Source: Azoarcus sp. Aa7 (lineage in GTDB: Bacteria > Pseudomonadota > Gammaproteobacteria > Burkholderiales > Rhodocyclaceae). Taken from it: a stretch of 64,000 nucleotides of DNA. The translations under genes and the position numbers were made by a program. Below the pieces are notes generated by a model. It ran no database searches. It was not told where the DNA came from and was given only the letters and a program-made list of their open reading frames with translations. This document shows positions 31,572-40,160 of the stretch, piece after piece. Location: positions 124,001-188,000 of the forward strand of contig NZ_QVLR01000107.1 of NCBI RefSeq assembly GCF_014822185.1, given 5' to 3'. Each line of letters starts with the position of its first letter. The stretch's first letter is position 1.

Positions 31572-34268
31572 ATGGACATCTGGCGCGGGCAGGTCGACGA
31601 GGTGCTGGCAGGGCTGGGAACGGGCCGCGAGGGACTGTCGGCCGCCGAGGCCGGGCGTCGGCTCGCGACCTTCGGCCTCAACCGCGTCGAGGCCCGTCCG
31701 CGACAGCTGCTTGCACTGCGTTTCGCGCGCGAATTCACCCACTTTTTCGCGATCGTCCTGTGGATCGCTGCGGCGCTCGCATTGATTGCCGACCGCTTCG
31801 ATCCGGGGCAGGGCATGGGCGCGCTGGCTGCCGCGATCGTCGGCGTGATTTTCGTGAATGGCTGCTTCTCGTTCTGGCAGGAGTACCGGGCGGAGCGGGC
31901 GGTCGAGGCGCTGGCGGCGCTGCTGCCGCAGCGCGCGCTGGCGTGCCGGGACGGAAGGCTGGGTGCGGTGCTGGCGCAGGATCTCGTGCCGGGCGACGTG
32001 ATTGCGCTGGAGGCGGGCGACAACGTGCCGGCCGACTGCCGCGTGATCGAGGCCCGCGGCCTGCGCGTCAATGCCGCGACGGTGACGGGCGAATCGCGGC
32101 CGGTGGGGCGGGTGGCCGAGCCGGTGGAGGCGGCGGGGGCGGAGGATGCACGCAACCTGTTGCTCGCGGGGACTTCGGTGGTCGCCGGGCATGCGCAGGC
32201 GGTGGTGTTCGCGACCGGCATGCACACCGAGTTCGGCCGTATCGCGCACCTGAGCCAGCATATCGAGGAGCGGCCGTCGCCGCTGGCGCTGGAGATCGCC
32301 CGCCTGTCGCGGCTGGTCGCGCTGGCGGCAACGGCGCTGGGCGCGGTCTTCTTCTTGGTCGGGCGTGCGATCGGCGTGCCTTTCTGGGACAGCGCGCTGT
32401 TCGCGATCGCGATCATCGTCGCGAACGTGCCCGAGGGGCTGCTGCCGACCGTGACGCTGTCGCTCGCGATGGCGACGCAGCGCATGGCGCGGCGCAATGC
32501 GCTGGTGCGACACCTGCCGGCGGTCGAGGCGCTGGGCGCGACGACGGTGATCTGCACCGACAAGACCGGGACGCTGACCGAGAACCGCATGCGTGTCGTA
32601 AGCCTGATGGCGGGGGGCAGGGCATGGATGCCGCGCCCCGAGCGGGTGGAGGAGGCAAATGGGGCGGGCGTGACGCCGGCGCTGGCGGGCTTGCTCGCGG
32701 TCGCCGCGGGGTGTCACGGCCTGCGGCCCGATCCGGATGCCGAAGGCGGCCATGCGGGCGATCCGATGGAAGTCGCGCTGGTCGAGTGTGCGGCGGCATG
32801 GGGCGTGCGCGAGTCGGGTGTGCGGGTCGCCGAGCTGCCATTCGAGACGGGGCGCAACCGCATGTCGGTGGCGGCTGCGGATGGCGGTGCCGTATGGCTG
32901 CTGTGCAAGGGGGCGCCGGAGGTGGTCGTGCCGCGTTGTGTGCTGCAGCGCGCGCCCGACGGCGGCACGGAGGCGGTGGACGAGGGCGCCATTCGCGGCG
33001 CGCTCGATGCGATGGCGCGGCGGGGCCTGCGGGTGATCGCGTTCGCGCGGCGGCAGCTCGATGCCGGCGAGACGGTGGTCGACGATAGGGCTGAAGACGA
33101 GGCCGAACGCGACCTGATCCTCGAAGGGCTGGCCGGCATCGAGGATCCGCCGCGCCCGGACGTGCGCGAAGCGGTGGCGCGCTGCCGCGAGGCGGGCATC
33201 CGCGTGATCATGGTGACGGGGGATTACCCGGCGACGGCGGTCGCGATCGGACGCGAGATCGGACTGAACGGAGATGCGCCACGGGTGCTGCGCGGCGAGG
33301 ACGTCGCACGCATGAATGCGGCGCAGCTCGCGCTCGCACTCGAAAGTCCCCAGGTGATCTGTGCACGCGTCACCGCCGAGCACAAGCTGCGCGTCGTCCA
33401 GGCCTTGCAGCAGCGTGGCGAGGTGGTCGCGGTGACGGGCGACGGCGTGAACGACGCGCCGGCACTGCGGGCGGCGGACATCGGCATCGCGATGGGGCGA
33501 AGCGGCACCGACGTGGCGAAGGAGGCGGCCGACATCGTGCTGCTGGACGACCACTTCGCGACCATCGTCAGCGCGATCGAGGAAGGGCGTGCGGTGTTCG
33601 AGAACCTGCGCAAGTTCCTGACCTACATCCTCACGTCCAACATCCCCGAGCTGGTCCCGTGCCTGGTGTTCGTGTTGCTACGCGTGCCCCTGCCGCTGAC
33701 GGTGATCCAGATCCTGGCGGTCGACCTCGGTACCGACATGCTGCCGGCCCTCGCGCTCGGTGCCGAGCCGCCGTCGCCGGGACTGATGACGCGCCCGCCG
33801 CGCCCGCGCAGCGCACGTCTGGTGGACGGGGCGCTGATCGCGCGGGCCTACCTCTTCCTCGGCGTGCTGGAGTCGGCCGCTTCGCTTGTCGTGTACTTCG
33901 GCGTGCTCGCGGCGGGGGGCTGGGTGCGCGGCGAAGGGCTCGGCAGGCTGGATCCGCTGTACCTGGAGGCGACCACGGCCTGCCTGGCGACGATCGTCGT
34001 GATGCAGGTCGCGAACCTGTTCCTGTGCCGTGACGCGCGGCTCCCGGCCTGGCCGCCGGGGCTGGCGGCCAATCCGCTGCTGCTGTGGGGCCTGGGCTTC
34101 GAGTTGGCCCTGATCGTGGCGATCGTCTACCTGCCCGGCGGCAATGCGATCTTCGGCACGGCGCCGCTCGACGCCGGAACCTGGCTGCGGATGCTGCCGC
34201 TCGCTCTCGCGTTGGTGGCGCTGGAGGAGGGGCGCAAGGCGTGGCTGCGGCGACGGGCGCGGCGGTAG
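31572..34268 (+). CDS. P2-type cation-transporting ATPase
   Basis: A P-type ATPase of 898 aa that pumps a cation across the inner membrane. It has an N-terminal cation-ATPase domain (LSAAEAGRRLATFGLNRVE), the actuator motif TVTGESRPV, and the TM4 motif VPEGLLPTVTLSLAMATQRM. The phosphorylation site is Asp330 in ICTDKTGTLTENRM. Also present are nucleotide-site CKGAPEVV, hinge TGDGVNDAPALRAADIGIAMG, and six C-terminal membrane segments. PEGLLPTVTL in TM4 is seen in the Ca2+/Na+,K+ ATPase group rather than heavy-metal pumps, and no metal-binding Cys domain is present. The ion is not determined; Ca2+, Na+, K+ or Mg2+ are all possible. The start at 31572 is preceded by GGAG; the frame is open farther upstream without homology. 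Confidence 0.9.
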   Translation: MDIWRGQVDEVLAGLGTGREGLSAAEAGRRLATFGLNRVEARPRQLLALRFAREFTHFFAIVLWIAAALALIADRFDPGQGMGALAAAIVGVIFVNGCFSFWQEYRAERAVEALAALLPQRALACRDGRLGAVLAQDLVPGDVIALEAGDNVPADCRVIEARGLRVNAATVTGESRPVGRVAEPVEAAGAEDARNLLLAGTSVVAGHAQAVVFATGMHTEFGRIAHLSQHIEERPSPLALEIARLSRLVALAATALGAVFFLVGRAIGVPFWDSALFAIAIIVANVPEGLLPTVTLSLAMATQRMARRNALVRHLPAVEALGATTVICTDKTGTLTENRMRVVSLMAGGRAWMPRPERVEEANGAGVTPALAGLLAVAAGCHGLRPDPDAEGGHAGDPMEVALVECAAAWGVRESGVRVAELPFETGRNRMSVAAADGGAVWLLCKGAPEVVVPRCVLQRAPDGGTEAVDEGAIRGALDAMARRGLRVIAFARRQLDAGETVVDDRAEDEAERDLILEGLAGIEDPPRPDVREAVARCREAGIRVIMVTGDYPATAVAIGREIGLNGDAPRVLRGEDVARMNAAQLALALESPQVICARVTAEHKLRVVQALQQRGEVVAVTGDGVNDAPALRAADIGIAMGRSGTDVAKEAADIVLLDDHFATIVSAIEEGRAVFENLRKFLTYILTSNIPELVPCLVFVLLRVPLPLTVIQILAVDLGTDMLPALALGAEPPSPGLMTRPPRPRSARLVDGALIARAYLFLGVLESAASLVVYFGVLAAGGWVRGEGLGRLDPLYLEATTACLATIVVMQVANLFLCRDARLPAWPPGLAANPLLLWGLGFELALIVAIVYLPGGNAIFGTAPLDAGTWLRMLPLALALVALEEGRKAWLRRRARR

Positions 34269-34298
34269 CGCGAGTGCCAGGCTCGGGTGGGCTGCGAC

Positions 34299-34946
34299 CT
34301 ACGGGTGCGGCGCAGGGTGGTCGTATTCGCGCAGCAGGCGTAGCGCCTCGTCGTCCTCGACCTGCGTGAAGTCGCCGTAGAAGCCGCTGATGCCGCCCAG
34401 CCAGGTCGGTTGCAGCACGCATTCGACCTGGTCGCAGTGGCGGGCGAGGGTGTCCAGCGTGTCGGGCGGCGCGACAGGGACGGCGACGATCAGCTCGTGC
34501 GGCTGCTTCGCGCGGATCACGTGCAGCGCAGCGAGCATCGTCGCGCCGGTCGCCACCCCGTCGTCGGTGACGATGACCGAGCGTCCGGCGATTTCGGCCG
34601 CGGGGCGCACGGCGCGGAAACGCTCCTTGCGGCGGTCGATCTCGGCGATCTGGTGTGCGCGTTCGCGTTGGAGGTATTCGTCATCGACGCCGATTACCGA
34701 GCGGGCGTAGTCCGCCAGGTATTCCTCGCCGTCCTCGCCGATCGCGCCGACCGCGAGCTCCGGGTCGTAGCGGGCGCGCAGCTTGCGGGCGAGCACGATG
34801 TCCAACTCCGCGCCGAGCTCGCGTGCGAGCACGGCACCGGTGACGACGCCGCCGCGCGGAATCGCCAGCACGAGCGGATCCTTCAGCGGGCGCCCCTTGA
34901 GCTTCGCCGCGAGCTGGCGCGCGGCGTCTTCCCTGTCCTTGAACAT
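34299..34946 (-). CDS. Phosphoribosyltransferase-domain protein
   Basis: A 215-aa type I phosphoribosyltransferase-fold protein. It shows LVLAIPRGGVVTGAVLARELGAELDIVLARKL and the PRPP loop SVIVTDDGVATGATMLAAL. The long insertion AVGAIGEDGEEYLADYARSVIGVDDEYLQRERAHQIAEIDRRKERFR is typical of a stand-alone PRTase group often found near stress or dienelactone-hydrolase-like genes. The substrate is not known for this group; xanthine/hypoxanthine specificity cannot be assumed. It starts at 34946 and converges with the P-type ATPase gene 30 bp away. Nothing suggests an operon with the regulator upstream. Confidence 0.85.
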   Translation of the reverse strand: MFKDREDAARQLAAKLKGRPLKDPLVLAIPRGGVVTGAVLARELGAELDIVLARKLRARYDPELAVGAIGEDGEEYLADYARSVIGVDDEYLQRERAHQIAEIDRRKERFRAVRPAAEIAGRSVIVTDDGVATGATMLAALHVIRAKQPHELIVAVPVAPPDTLDTLARHCDQVECVLQPTWLGGISGFYGDFTQVEDDEALRLLREYDHPAPHP

Positions 34947-35031
34947 GGCCGTCTCCGATCATCCATTTCAGTTATGGAGGATCGCGGCGGAAAGGCAAGG
35001 AAACGGGGTTCCTGCCCCGGTGGGCGCCGGT

Positions 35032-35928
35032 TCAGGACGGCGCGACGCCGCGGCGCACCATCTCGACCATCGCGTCGGCGATCTGCTGCGGGGTGCGGCG
35101 GCCTTCGCGGTACCACAGGTACACCCAGTTCATGCCGCCGAGCAGGAAGAGGCGCAGCAGCGAGCGGTCGGTGCCGGCGGCCACGGGCAGGGCGTTGACG
35201 AGGTCGCGGAACAGCTGCTCGTAGGCTTCGCGCGCGGGCTGGATCTTGGCGAGCAATTCCTGATTGCCCACTAGCGCGAGGTTGTGCCCCGTGATGCGCT
35301 CGACCGCCGGGCCTTCGATCATCTGGGCGACGTGCACCTCGCAGGCGCGGCGCAGGCGCTCCCAGGGGTCGGAAAGCGCTCCGATCTCGGTCGTGATCGT
35401 GCTCATCACGCGCTGGAAGCCTTCGCGATGGACAGCGAGGTAGAGCTCGTCCTTGGAGGCGAAGTGATGGTAGACGGAGCCGGGCAGCAGGCCGACCTTG
35501 CGCGCGATGTCACGAATCGAGCTGCGGTCGTAGCCCTGCTCGGAAAAGAGTTCGGCCGCGGCGTTGAGGATGATCTGGCGGCGGTCGAGCGGTTCGTCCC
35601 TGTCGCCGCAACCGTCGCCCGCGGACGTCGCGAGTTGCGCGCTGAGCGTGCCGCGTTCGAGGAGCTCGCGCTGGTTGTCGGTGAGCGCGGCGAGGCCTTC
35701 CGGGGTGGCATCCACCAGCGCCTGCAGGCGCTTGGCGGTGGTCTCGAGACCGTGCTTCTGCCAGATGTAGCGCACGCCGGAGGGCGAGATCGTCAGGCCG
35801 GTGCGGCGCAGGCGGTCCGCGACGGCGGCCTGGCCGAGTTCGGGTTCCTCGCGCGACAGCCGCAGGATCTCCGCCTCGGTCGAGGAAAGAGGCGAATCGT
35901 CGTGAGCGGCGGCCGAAGCGGATGTCAT
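35032..35928 (-). CDS. TetR-family regulator with extra N-terminal HTH
   Basis: Likely local repressor of the divergent transport/beta-oxidation genes. The 298-aa protein has a normal TetR half: HTH at about 116-162 (RRQIILNAAAELFSEQGYDRSSIRDIARKVGLLPGSVYHHFASKDELY) and a C-terminal ligand/dimer domain with an HNLALVGNQELLAKIQPAREAYEQLFRDLV segment. Before it are about 80 residues (SSTEAEILRLSREEPELGQAAVADRLRRTGLTISPSGVRYIWQKHGLET) that look like a second winged or transposase-like HTH. Three ATGs (35991, 35967, 35928) are possible and none has a strong ribosome site; 35928 is used as the shortest that keeps both HTHs. An operator-like palindrome at 36053-36078 lies 125 bp upstream, fitting autoregulation. 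Confidence 0.85.
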   Translation of the reverse strand: MTSASAAAHDDSPLSSTEAEILRLSREEPELGQAAVADRLRRTGLTISPSGVRYIWQKHGLETTAKRLQALVDATPEGLAALTDNQRELLERGTLSAQLATSAGDGCGDRDEPLDRRQIILNAAAELFSEQGYDRSSIRDIARKVGLLPGSVYHHFASKDELYLAVHREGFQRVMSTITTEIGALSDPWERLRRACEVHVAQMIEGPAVERITGHNLALVGNQELLAKIQPAREAYEQLFRDLVNALPVAAGTDRSLLRLFLLGGMNWVYLWYREGRRTPQQIADAMVEMVRRGVAPS

Positions 35929-36052
35929 CAGGAAGGTGGCTGGAAGCGGTTGTCGGGCGGAAATCATAGCGTGCAGGGCGCCAGGCTGCATGTTCGGGGC
36001 GGGGGGCGCCGGGTGCCGGCAGCTGCTCCGCGTAGCCCTTGCTGATGATTAG

Positions 36053-36078
36053 ACTACTTGACCAAGTGTTTGACAAGT
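36053..36078. promoter_or_regulatory. Putative TetR operator, site 1 (upstream of livH)
   Basis: ACTTG at 36056-36060 and CAAGT at 36074-36078 form an imperfect palindrome around a core CAAGTGTTTGACAAGT (36063-36078). The same 16-mer occurs at 41292-41307, and the 26-bp alignment has three mismatches. It lies between the divergent TetR gene and livH. Assignment to this TetR protein is inference from position and symmetry. Confidence 0.7.
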
Positions 36079-36403
36079 CTGCTTTGTGTCTGTAGCTTGA
36101 TCGGGCACCGTCAGGGCATGCGCCTGCGGGAGCAAGACTCGAGAGCGGCCATCCAGGCCGCCACCAGCCGTACCCGCTTCGGGGCGGCAAAGAACGGAGA
36201 CAAGACGCAATGACCACCACACCCGTCGCTACCGCGCCTCGTGCCGGCGATCCCCCGACCTCCCGATTCCTCCCTCCAGCGATCACCTTGCCCGGAGTTC
36301 TGGCGCGGCGTCCCTGACGTCGAGCCAGCCGCCGCGGACGCGCGGCTTCTTCCTTTGATTCATGGTGTTTCCGCGCCTTGGCGCGGTCGGTCGGGGTTCG
36401 TCG
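36079..36403 (+). promoter_or_regulatory. Leader region before livH
   Basis: No complete gene is visible in these 325 bp. The segment AGAGCGGCC...CCGCCACC...GGGGCGGCAAAGA (36143-36193) resembles the leader before the binding-protein gene (41366-41412), so the two promoters look like duplicated units (operator plus leader). A 36-codon open frame with ribosome site begins at 36210 (separate entry). Confidence 0.5.
36210..36317 (+). pseudogene. Short ORF, possible 5' remnant of a CoA-ligase gene
   Basis: An ATG at 36210, with GGAG about 11 bases upstream, opens 35 codons. The peptide starts MTTTPVATAPRAG and ends LPPAITLPGVLARRP. The C-terminal LPGVLARR is reminiscent of the start of AMP-forming acyl-CoA synthetases that, in related liv clusters, sit directly before livH. 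It may be the stump of such a gene after a deletion, or an unrelated leader peptide. Evidence is weak. Confidence 0.3.
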
Positions 36404-37441
36404 ATGGATATTCAGATAGCGCTGTTGCTCGCACAGGACGGCATCACCAACGGTGCGATCTATGCGCTGCTCGCGCTCGCGCTGGTGCTGGTGTTTGCCG
36501 TGACGCGGGTGATCTTCATTCCGCAGGGGGAGTTCGTCGCCTATGGCGCGCTGACTCTCGTCATGATCCAGGCCGGCACGGTGCCGGCGACACTGTGGCT
36601 GCTGCTGGGGGCGGGCGTGCTCGCCGCGGCGGTCGATGCGCGCGGCGCACTCGCCAGCGGCCAGAAGGGGCGCCTCGCGGGCGTGCTGGCGTGGAACGTC
36701 GGCTACCCCGCGGTGCTCGCGGCGCTGCTGTACGGGCTGCCGCTCGCCACCCTTGCCTTGCCGCTGCAGGTGCTGCTGGCGCTCCTCGTGGTCGTGCCGA
36801 TGGGCCCGCTGATGTACCGCCTGATCTACCAGCCGATCGCCGCCGCCCCGGTGCTGATCCTGCTGATCGTCTCGGTCGCCGTGCACGTGGGCATGGTCGG
36901 CCTCGGGCTGCTGTTCTTCGGCGCCGAGGGTTCCCGCACCCCGGCCTTCTCGGAAGCCCGCTTCGAGCTCGGCCCGATGCTGGTGAACGGCCAGACGATC
37001 TGGGTCATCGCCGCCTCCATCGTGCTCATCGTCGCGCTCTACCTGTTCTTCGGCCGCACGATCTACGGCAAGGCGCTGCGCGCGACCGCGATGAACCGCA
37101 ACGGTGCGCGCCTGATGGGCATCTCGCCCGCGCTCGCCGGGCGCCTCACCTTCCTGCTCGCGGCGCTGATCGGGGCGCTCTCGGGCGTGCTGATCGCCCC
37201 GATCACCACCATCTACTACGACACCGGCTTCCTCATCGGCTTGAAGGGCTTCGTGGCCGCCATCGTCGGCGGACTCGCCAGCTACCCGATCGCCGCCGCC
37301 GGCGCCGTGCTCGTCGGCCTGCTCGAAGCCTTCAGCTCCTTCTGGGCCAGCGCCTACAAGGAAGTCATCGTGTTCACGCTCATCATCCCGGTGCTCTTGT
37401 GGCGTTCGTTCACGAGCCACCACGTGGAGGAAGAGGAATGA
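36404..37441 (+). CDS. livH: Branched-chain-amino-acid-type ABC permease LivH
   Basis: An inner-membrane permease of the HAAT/Liv ABC family. The 345-aa product has about eight or more hydrophobic segments and the LivH signatures [35 protein letters not shown] and [42 protein letters not shown], the latter being the coupling loop to the ATPase. I chose the ATG at 36404 because the family begins with an amphipathic [13 protein letters not shown]; the ATG at 36362 adds 14 unusual residues. The insert of charged residues between membrane segments ([20 protein letters not shown]) is longer than in E. coli LivH. The stop overlaps livMG as ATGA. In this family substrates include aromatic and other carboxylic acids as well as amino acids. 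Confidence 0.92.
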   Translation: MDIQIALLLAQDGITNGAIYALLALALVLVFAVTRVIFIPQGEFVAYGALTLVMIQAGTVPATLWLLLGAGVLAAAVDARGALASGQKGRLAGVLAWNVGYPAVLAALLYGLPLATLALPLQVLLALLVVVPMGPLMYRLIYQPIAAAPVLILLIVSVAVHVGMVGLGLLFFGAEGSRTPAFSEARFELGPMLVNGQTIWVIAASIVLIVALYLFFGRTIYGKALRATAMNRNGARLMGISPALAGRLTFLLAALIGALSGVLIAPITTIYYDTGFLIGLKGFVAAIVGGLASYPIAAAGAVLVGLLEAFSSFWASAYKEVIVFTLIIPVLLWRSFTSHHVEEEE

Positions 37442-39240
37442 AGCCCGCACTGTCCGCCCGGTCCGTCCTGGGCAGCTTCCTCGCGCTGCTGCTGGTGGCG
37501 CCGCTCGTGATGCCGCCCTTCTACGTCACGTTGCTCAACTACATCGGCCTGTATGCGCTGGTCGCCCTCGGCCTCGTGCTGCTCACCGGCGTCGGCGGCC
37601 TCACGAGCTTCGGCCAGGCCGCCTTTGTGGGCCTCGGCGCCTACACCACCGCCGTGCTCACCACCGCCACGGAACTGCCCGCCTGGCTCGCGTGGGCGGG
37701 CGGCTCGCCGTGGCTGGCCCTATTCGTCGGCCTGGCGTTCACCGCCACCGTCGCGTTCGTCCTCGGCTCGCTCACGCTGCGCCTGTCGGGCCACTACCTG
37801 CCGCTGGGCACCATCGCGTGGGGCATCAGCCTGTATTTCCTCTTCGGCACGCTCGAAACCCTGGGCGGCCATACGGGACTCACCGGCATCCCGCCGATCG
37901 CGATCTTCGGCTATGAGCTCACCGACGGTAGCCAGATCTTCTACCTCATCTGGGCCTTCCTGCTCTTGGCGGTGTTCACCACCCAGAACCTGCTCGACTC
38001 GCGCGAAGGCCGCGCGATCCGGGCCTTGAAGGGCGGCATGGTGATGGCCGAGGCGATGGGGGTGGATACCGCGCGCGCGCGCATGGTGATCTTCGTCATC
38101 GCCGCACTCCACGCCTGCGCCTCGGGCTGGCTCTACGCGCACATGCAGCGCTTCGTGAACCCGACGCCCTTTGGACTCCACATCGGCATCGAGTACCTCT
38201 TCATGGCGGTGGTCGGCGGCGCCGGCCAGGTGTGGGGCGCGCTGCTGGGCGCGGGCGTCATCACCATCGCCAAGCAGTGGCTGCAGGACATCCTGCCCCG
38301 CATCTTCGGCCAGAGCGGCAACTTCGAGGTGATCTTCTTCGGCCTGATGATGATCATCATCCTGCAGCGCGCGCGCGAAGGCCTGTGGCCCCTGTTCGCC
38401 CGCTTCGTGCCGGTGAAGGCGACCCAACGCACGCTCGATGCCGCGGCCGAGCCGTTGCCGAGAAAGCCGCTGCCCGCGCGTGGGGACGTGATCCTCGAAG
38501 CGAAGGACGTCACGCGCAAGTTCGGCGGGCTGGTGGCCAACAACGCCATGAGCCTCACCGTCAAGGCGGGCGAGATCCTCGCGCTGATCGGCCCCAACGG
38601 TGCGGGCAAAAGCACCATGTTCAACCAGATCTCGGGCGTCGACACCCCGACCTCGGGCGAGGTGCTGTTCCTCGGGCGACCGGTCGCCGGGCGCGGCTCG
38701 CGCGCGATCGCCAGGATGGGCATGAGCCGCACCTTCCAGCACGTGAAACTGCTGCCGACCATGAGCGTGCTTGAGAACGTCGCCATCGGCGCGCACATGC
38801 GCGGCGACAAGGGCGTGTTCCCGGCGGCGTGGCGCATGGACCGCGCCGAGGAAGCGCGGCTCTTGAACGAAGCCGCGCGCCAGATCGAGCGCGTGGGCCT
38901 CGCCGAGCACATGTTCGACGCCGCGGGCAGCCTCGCGCTGGGCCAGCAGCGCATCCTCGAGATCGCCCGCGCGCTCGCCGCCGACCCCTGCCTGCTGCTG
39001 CTCGACGAGCCGGCCGCGGGCCTGCGCTTCAAGGAGAAGCAGGCGCTCGCCGAGCTCCTCAGGAAACTCCGGGGCGAAGGCATGGGCATCCTGCTGGTCG
39101 AGCACGACATGGACTTCGTCATGGGCCTGGTCGATCGCGTCGTCGTGATGGAGTTCGGCCAGAAGATCGCCGAGGGCCTGCCCGAGGAAGTGCAGCAGAA
39201 CCCGGCGGTGCTCGAAGCCTACCTCGGAGGTGTGGAATGA
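37438..39240 (+). CDS. Fused ABC permease-ATPase LivM-LivG
   Basis: A single 600-aa polypeptide combines the second permease and one ATPase of the Liv system. Residues about 1-325 are LivM-like membrane segments ([80 protein letters not shown]). After a short linker, residues about 350-598 are a LivG ATPase with Walker [10 protein letters not shown] near 385, signature [16 protein letters not shown], Walker [12 protein letters not shown] and H-loop [10 protein letters not shown]. The signature LALGQQR replaces the usual LSxGQxR. livM and livG are separate genes in enterobacteria; the fusion is known in several proteobacteria. Both ends overlap neighbours by ATGA, so livH-MG-F is tightly coupled. 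Confidence 0.93.
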   Translation: MKPALSARSVLGSFLALLLVAPLVMPPFYVTLLNYIGLYALVALGLVLLTGVGGLTSFGQAAFVGLGAYTTAVLTTATELPAWLAWAGGSPWLALFVGLAFTATVAFVLGSLTLRLSGHYLPLGTIAWGISLYFLFGTLETLGGHTGLTGIPPIAIFGYELTDGSQIFYLIWAFLLLAVFTTQNLLDSREGRAIRALKGGMVMAEAMGVDTARARMVIFVIAALHACASGWLYAHMQRFVNPTPFGLHIGIEYLFMAVVGGAGQVWGALLGAGVITIAKQWLQDILPRIFGQSGNFEVIFFGLMMIIILQRAREGLWPLFARFVPVKATQRTLDAAAEPLPRKPLPARGDVILEAKDVTRKFGGLVANNAMSLTVKAGEILALIGPNGAGKSTMFNQISGVDTPTSGEVLFLGRPVAGRGSRAIARMGMSRTFQHVKLLPTMSVLENVAIGAHMRGDKGVFPAAWRMDRAEEARLLNEAARQIERVGLAEHMFDAAGSLALGQQRILEIARALAADPCLLLLDEPAAGLRFKEKQALAELLRKLRGEGMGILLVEHDMDFVMGLVDRVVVMEFGQKIAEGLPEEVQQNPAVLEAYLGGVE

Positions 39241-40058
39241 ACGGCATGAGCGTGGAGATGAACGTGATCGGGCAGACCATCGACGAGGCAGGCAAAAGCG
39301 CGCCCGGCACCCCGCGCACGGTGCTCGAGGTGCGCGACCTGTGTGTCGCCTACGGCAAGGTGGAAGCCTTGTCGAACGCCAACCTCCGCGTCGGCGAAGG
39401 CCAGATCGTCACCGTGATCGGCCCCAACGGCGCGGGCAAGACGACGATGCTGTCGGCGATCATGGGGCTGCTGGAGTCGCGCGGGCAGGTCATCTTCGAC
39501 GGCGAGGCCGAGTACGTGCCGCGCGTCGAACGCATGGTCGCGCGCGGCATGAACCTGGTGCCCGAGAAAAGGGAATTGTTCGCCGAGATGAGCGTCGAGG
39601 ACAACCTGCTGCTGGGCGCCTTCCAGCGCTACCGCTCGGGCAAGCGCGATCACGCCGAGACGATGAAAGAGGTGTATCACCTCTTCCCGCGCCTCGAGGA
39701 GCGCAAGGCGCAGTTGGCCGGCACGCTCTCGGGCGGCGAGCGCCAGATGCTCGCGGTGGGGCGCGCGCTGATGGCCAAACCGAAGCTGCTGATGCTCGAC
39801 GAACCGAGCCTGGGCCTCGCCCCGCTGATCGTGCGCGAGATCTTCCGCATCATCGGCGAGCTGCGCCGGCGCGGCGTGTCGATCCTGCTGGTCGAGCAGA
39901 ACGCGCGCGCCGCGCTGCAGGTCGCGGACTACGCCTACGTGCTGGAGACCGGCGAGATCTCGATGGAAGGCCCGGCCAAGCAGCTCGCCGATGACCCGCG
40001 CGTGATCGAGGCCTATCTCGGACTGGGTGGGAAGCACCAGGACAGGCTCGCAGCCTGA
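39237..40058 (+). CDS. livF: Liv-type ABC transporter ATPase LivF
   Basis: The second ATPase subunit of the transporter. The 273-aa protein shows LEVRDLCVAYGKVEALSNANLRVGEGQIVTVI, Walker A GPNGAGKTT at about 62-70, LVPEKRELFAEMSVEDNLLLGAF, signature LSGGERQMLAVGRALM, Walker B LLMLDEPSLGLAP, and the H-loop variant LLVEQNARAAL typical of LivF. It begins at 39237 by ATGA overlap with the fused gene, with two internal ATGs (39246, 39258) as alternatives; about 20 N-terminal residues precede the ABC core. A GC hairpin follows at 40089-40125. Confidence 0.94.
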   Translation: MNGMSVEMNVIGQTIDEAGKSAPGTPRTVLEVRDLCVAYGKVEALSNANLRVGEGQIVTVIGPNGAGKTTMLSAIMGLLESRGQVIFDGEAEYVPRVERMVARGMNLVPEKRELFAEMSVEDNLLLGAFQRYRSGKRDHAETMKEVYHLFPRLEERKAQLAGTLSGGERQMLAVGRALMAKPKLLMLDEPSLGLAPLIVREIFRIIGELRRRGVSILLVEQNARAALQVADYAYVLETGEISMEGPAKQLADDPRVIEAYLGLGGKHQDRLAA

Positions 40059-40088
40059 TCCCCGTTTTCGCTTGCGACCGCCTGCGCC

Positions 40089-40125
40089 GGACGACGCGGG
40101 CGGGGCTGTGCTGTGCCCGTCGTCC
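40089..40125 (+). terminator. Hairpin between livF and the porin gene
   Basis: GGACGACGCGGGC (40089-40101) can pair with GCCCGTCGTCC (40115-40125), with a 2-nt bulge. No U-run follows, so termination may be partial. The downstream TAAATA (40131-40136) may be a -10 box for the porin. Confidence 0.45.
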
Positions 40126-40160
40126 GCTCATAAATACATCGATACGACAAAGGAGGAGGC

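Noticed and set aside
36241-37437. Upstream extension of LivMG from 36241
   Set aside because: The extra part is an alternate frame of livH; the ATGA overlap at 37438 gives a normal LivM N-terminus.
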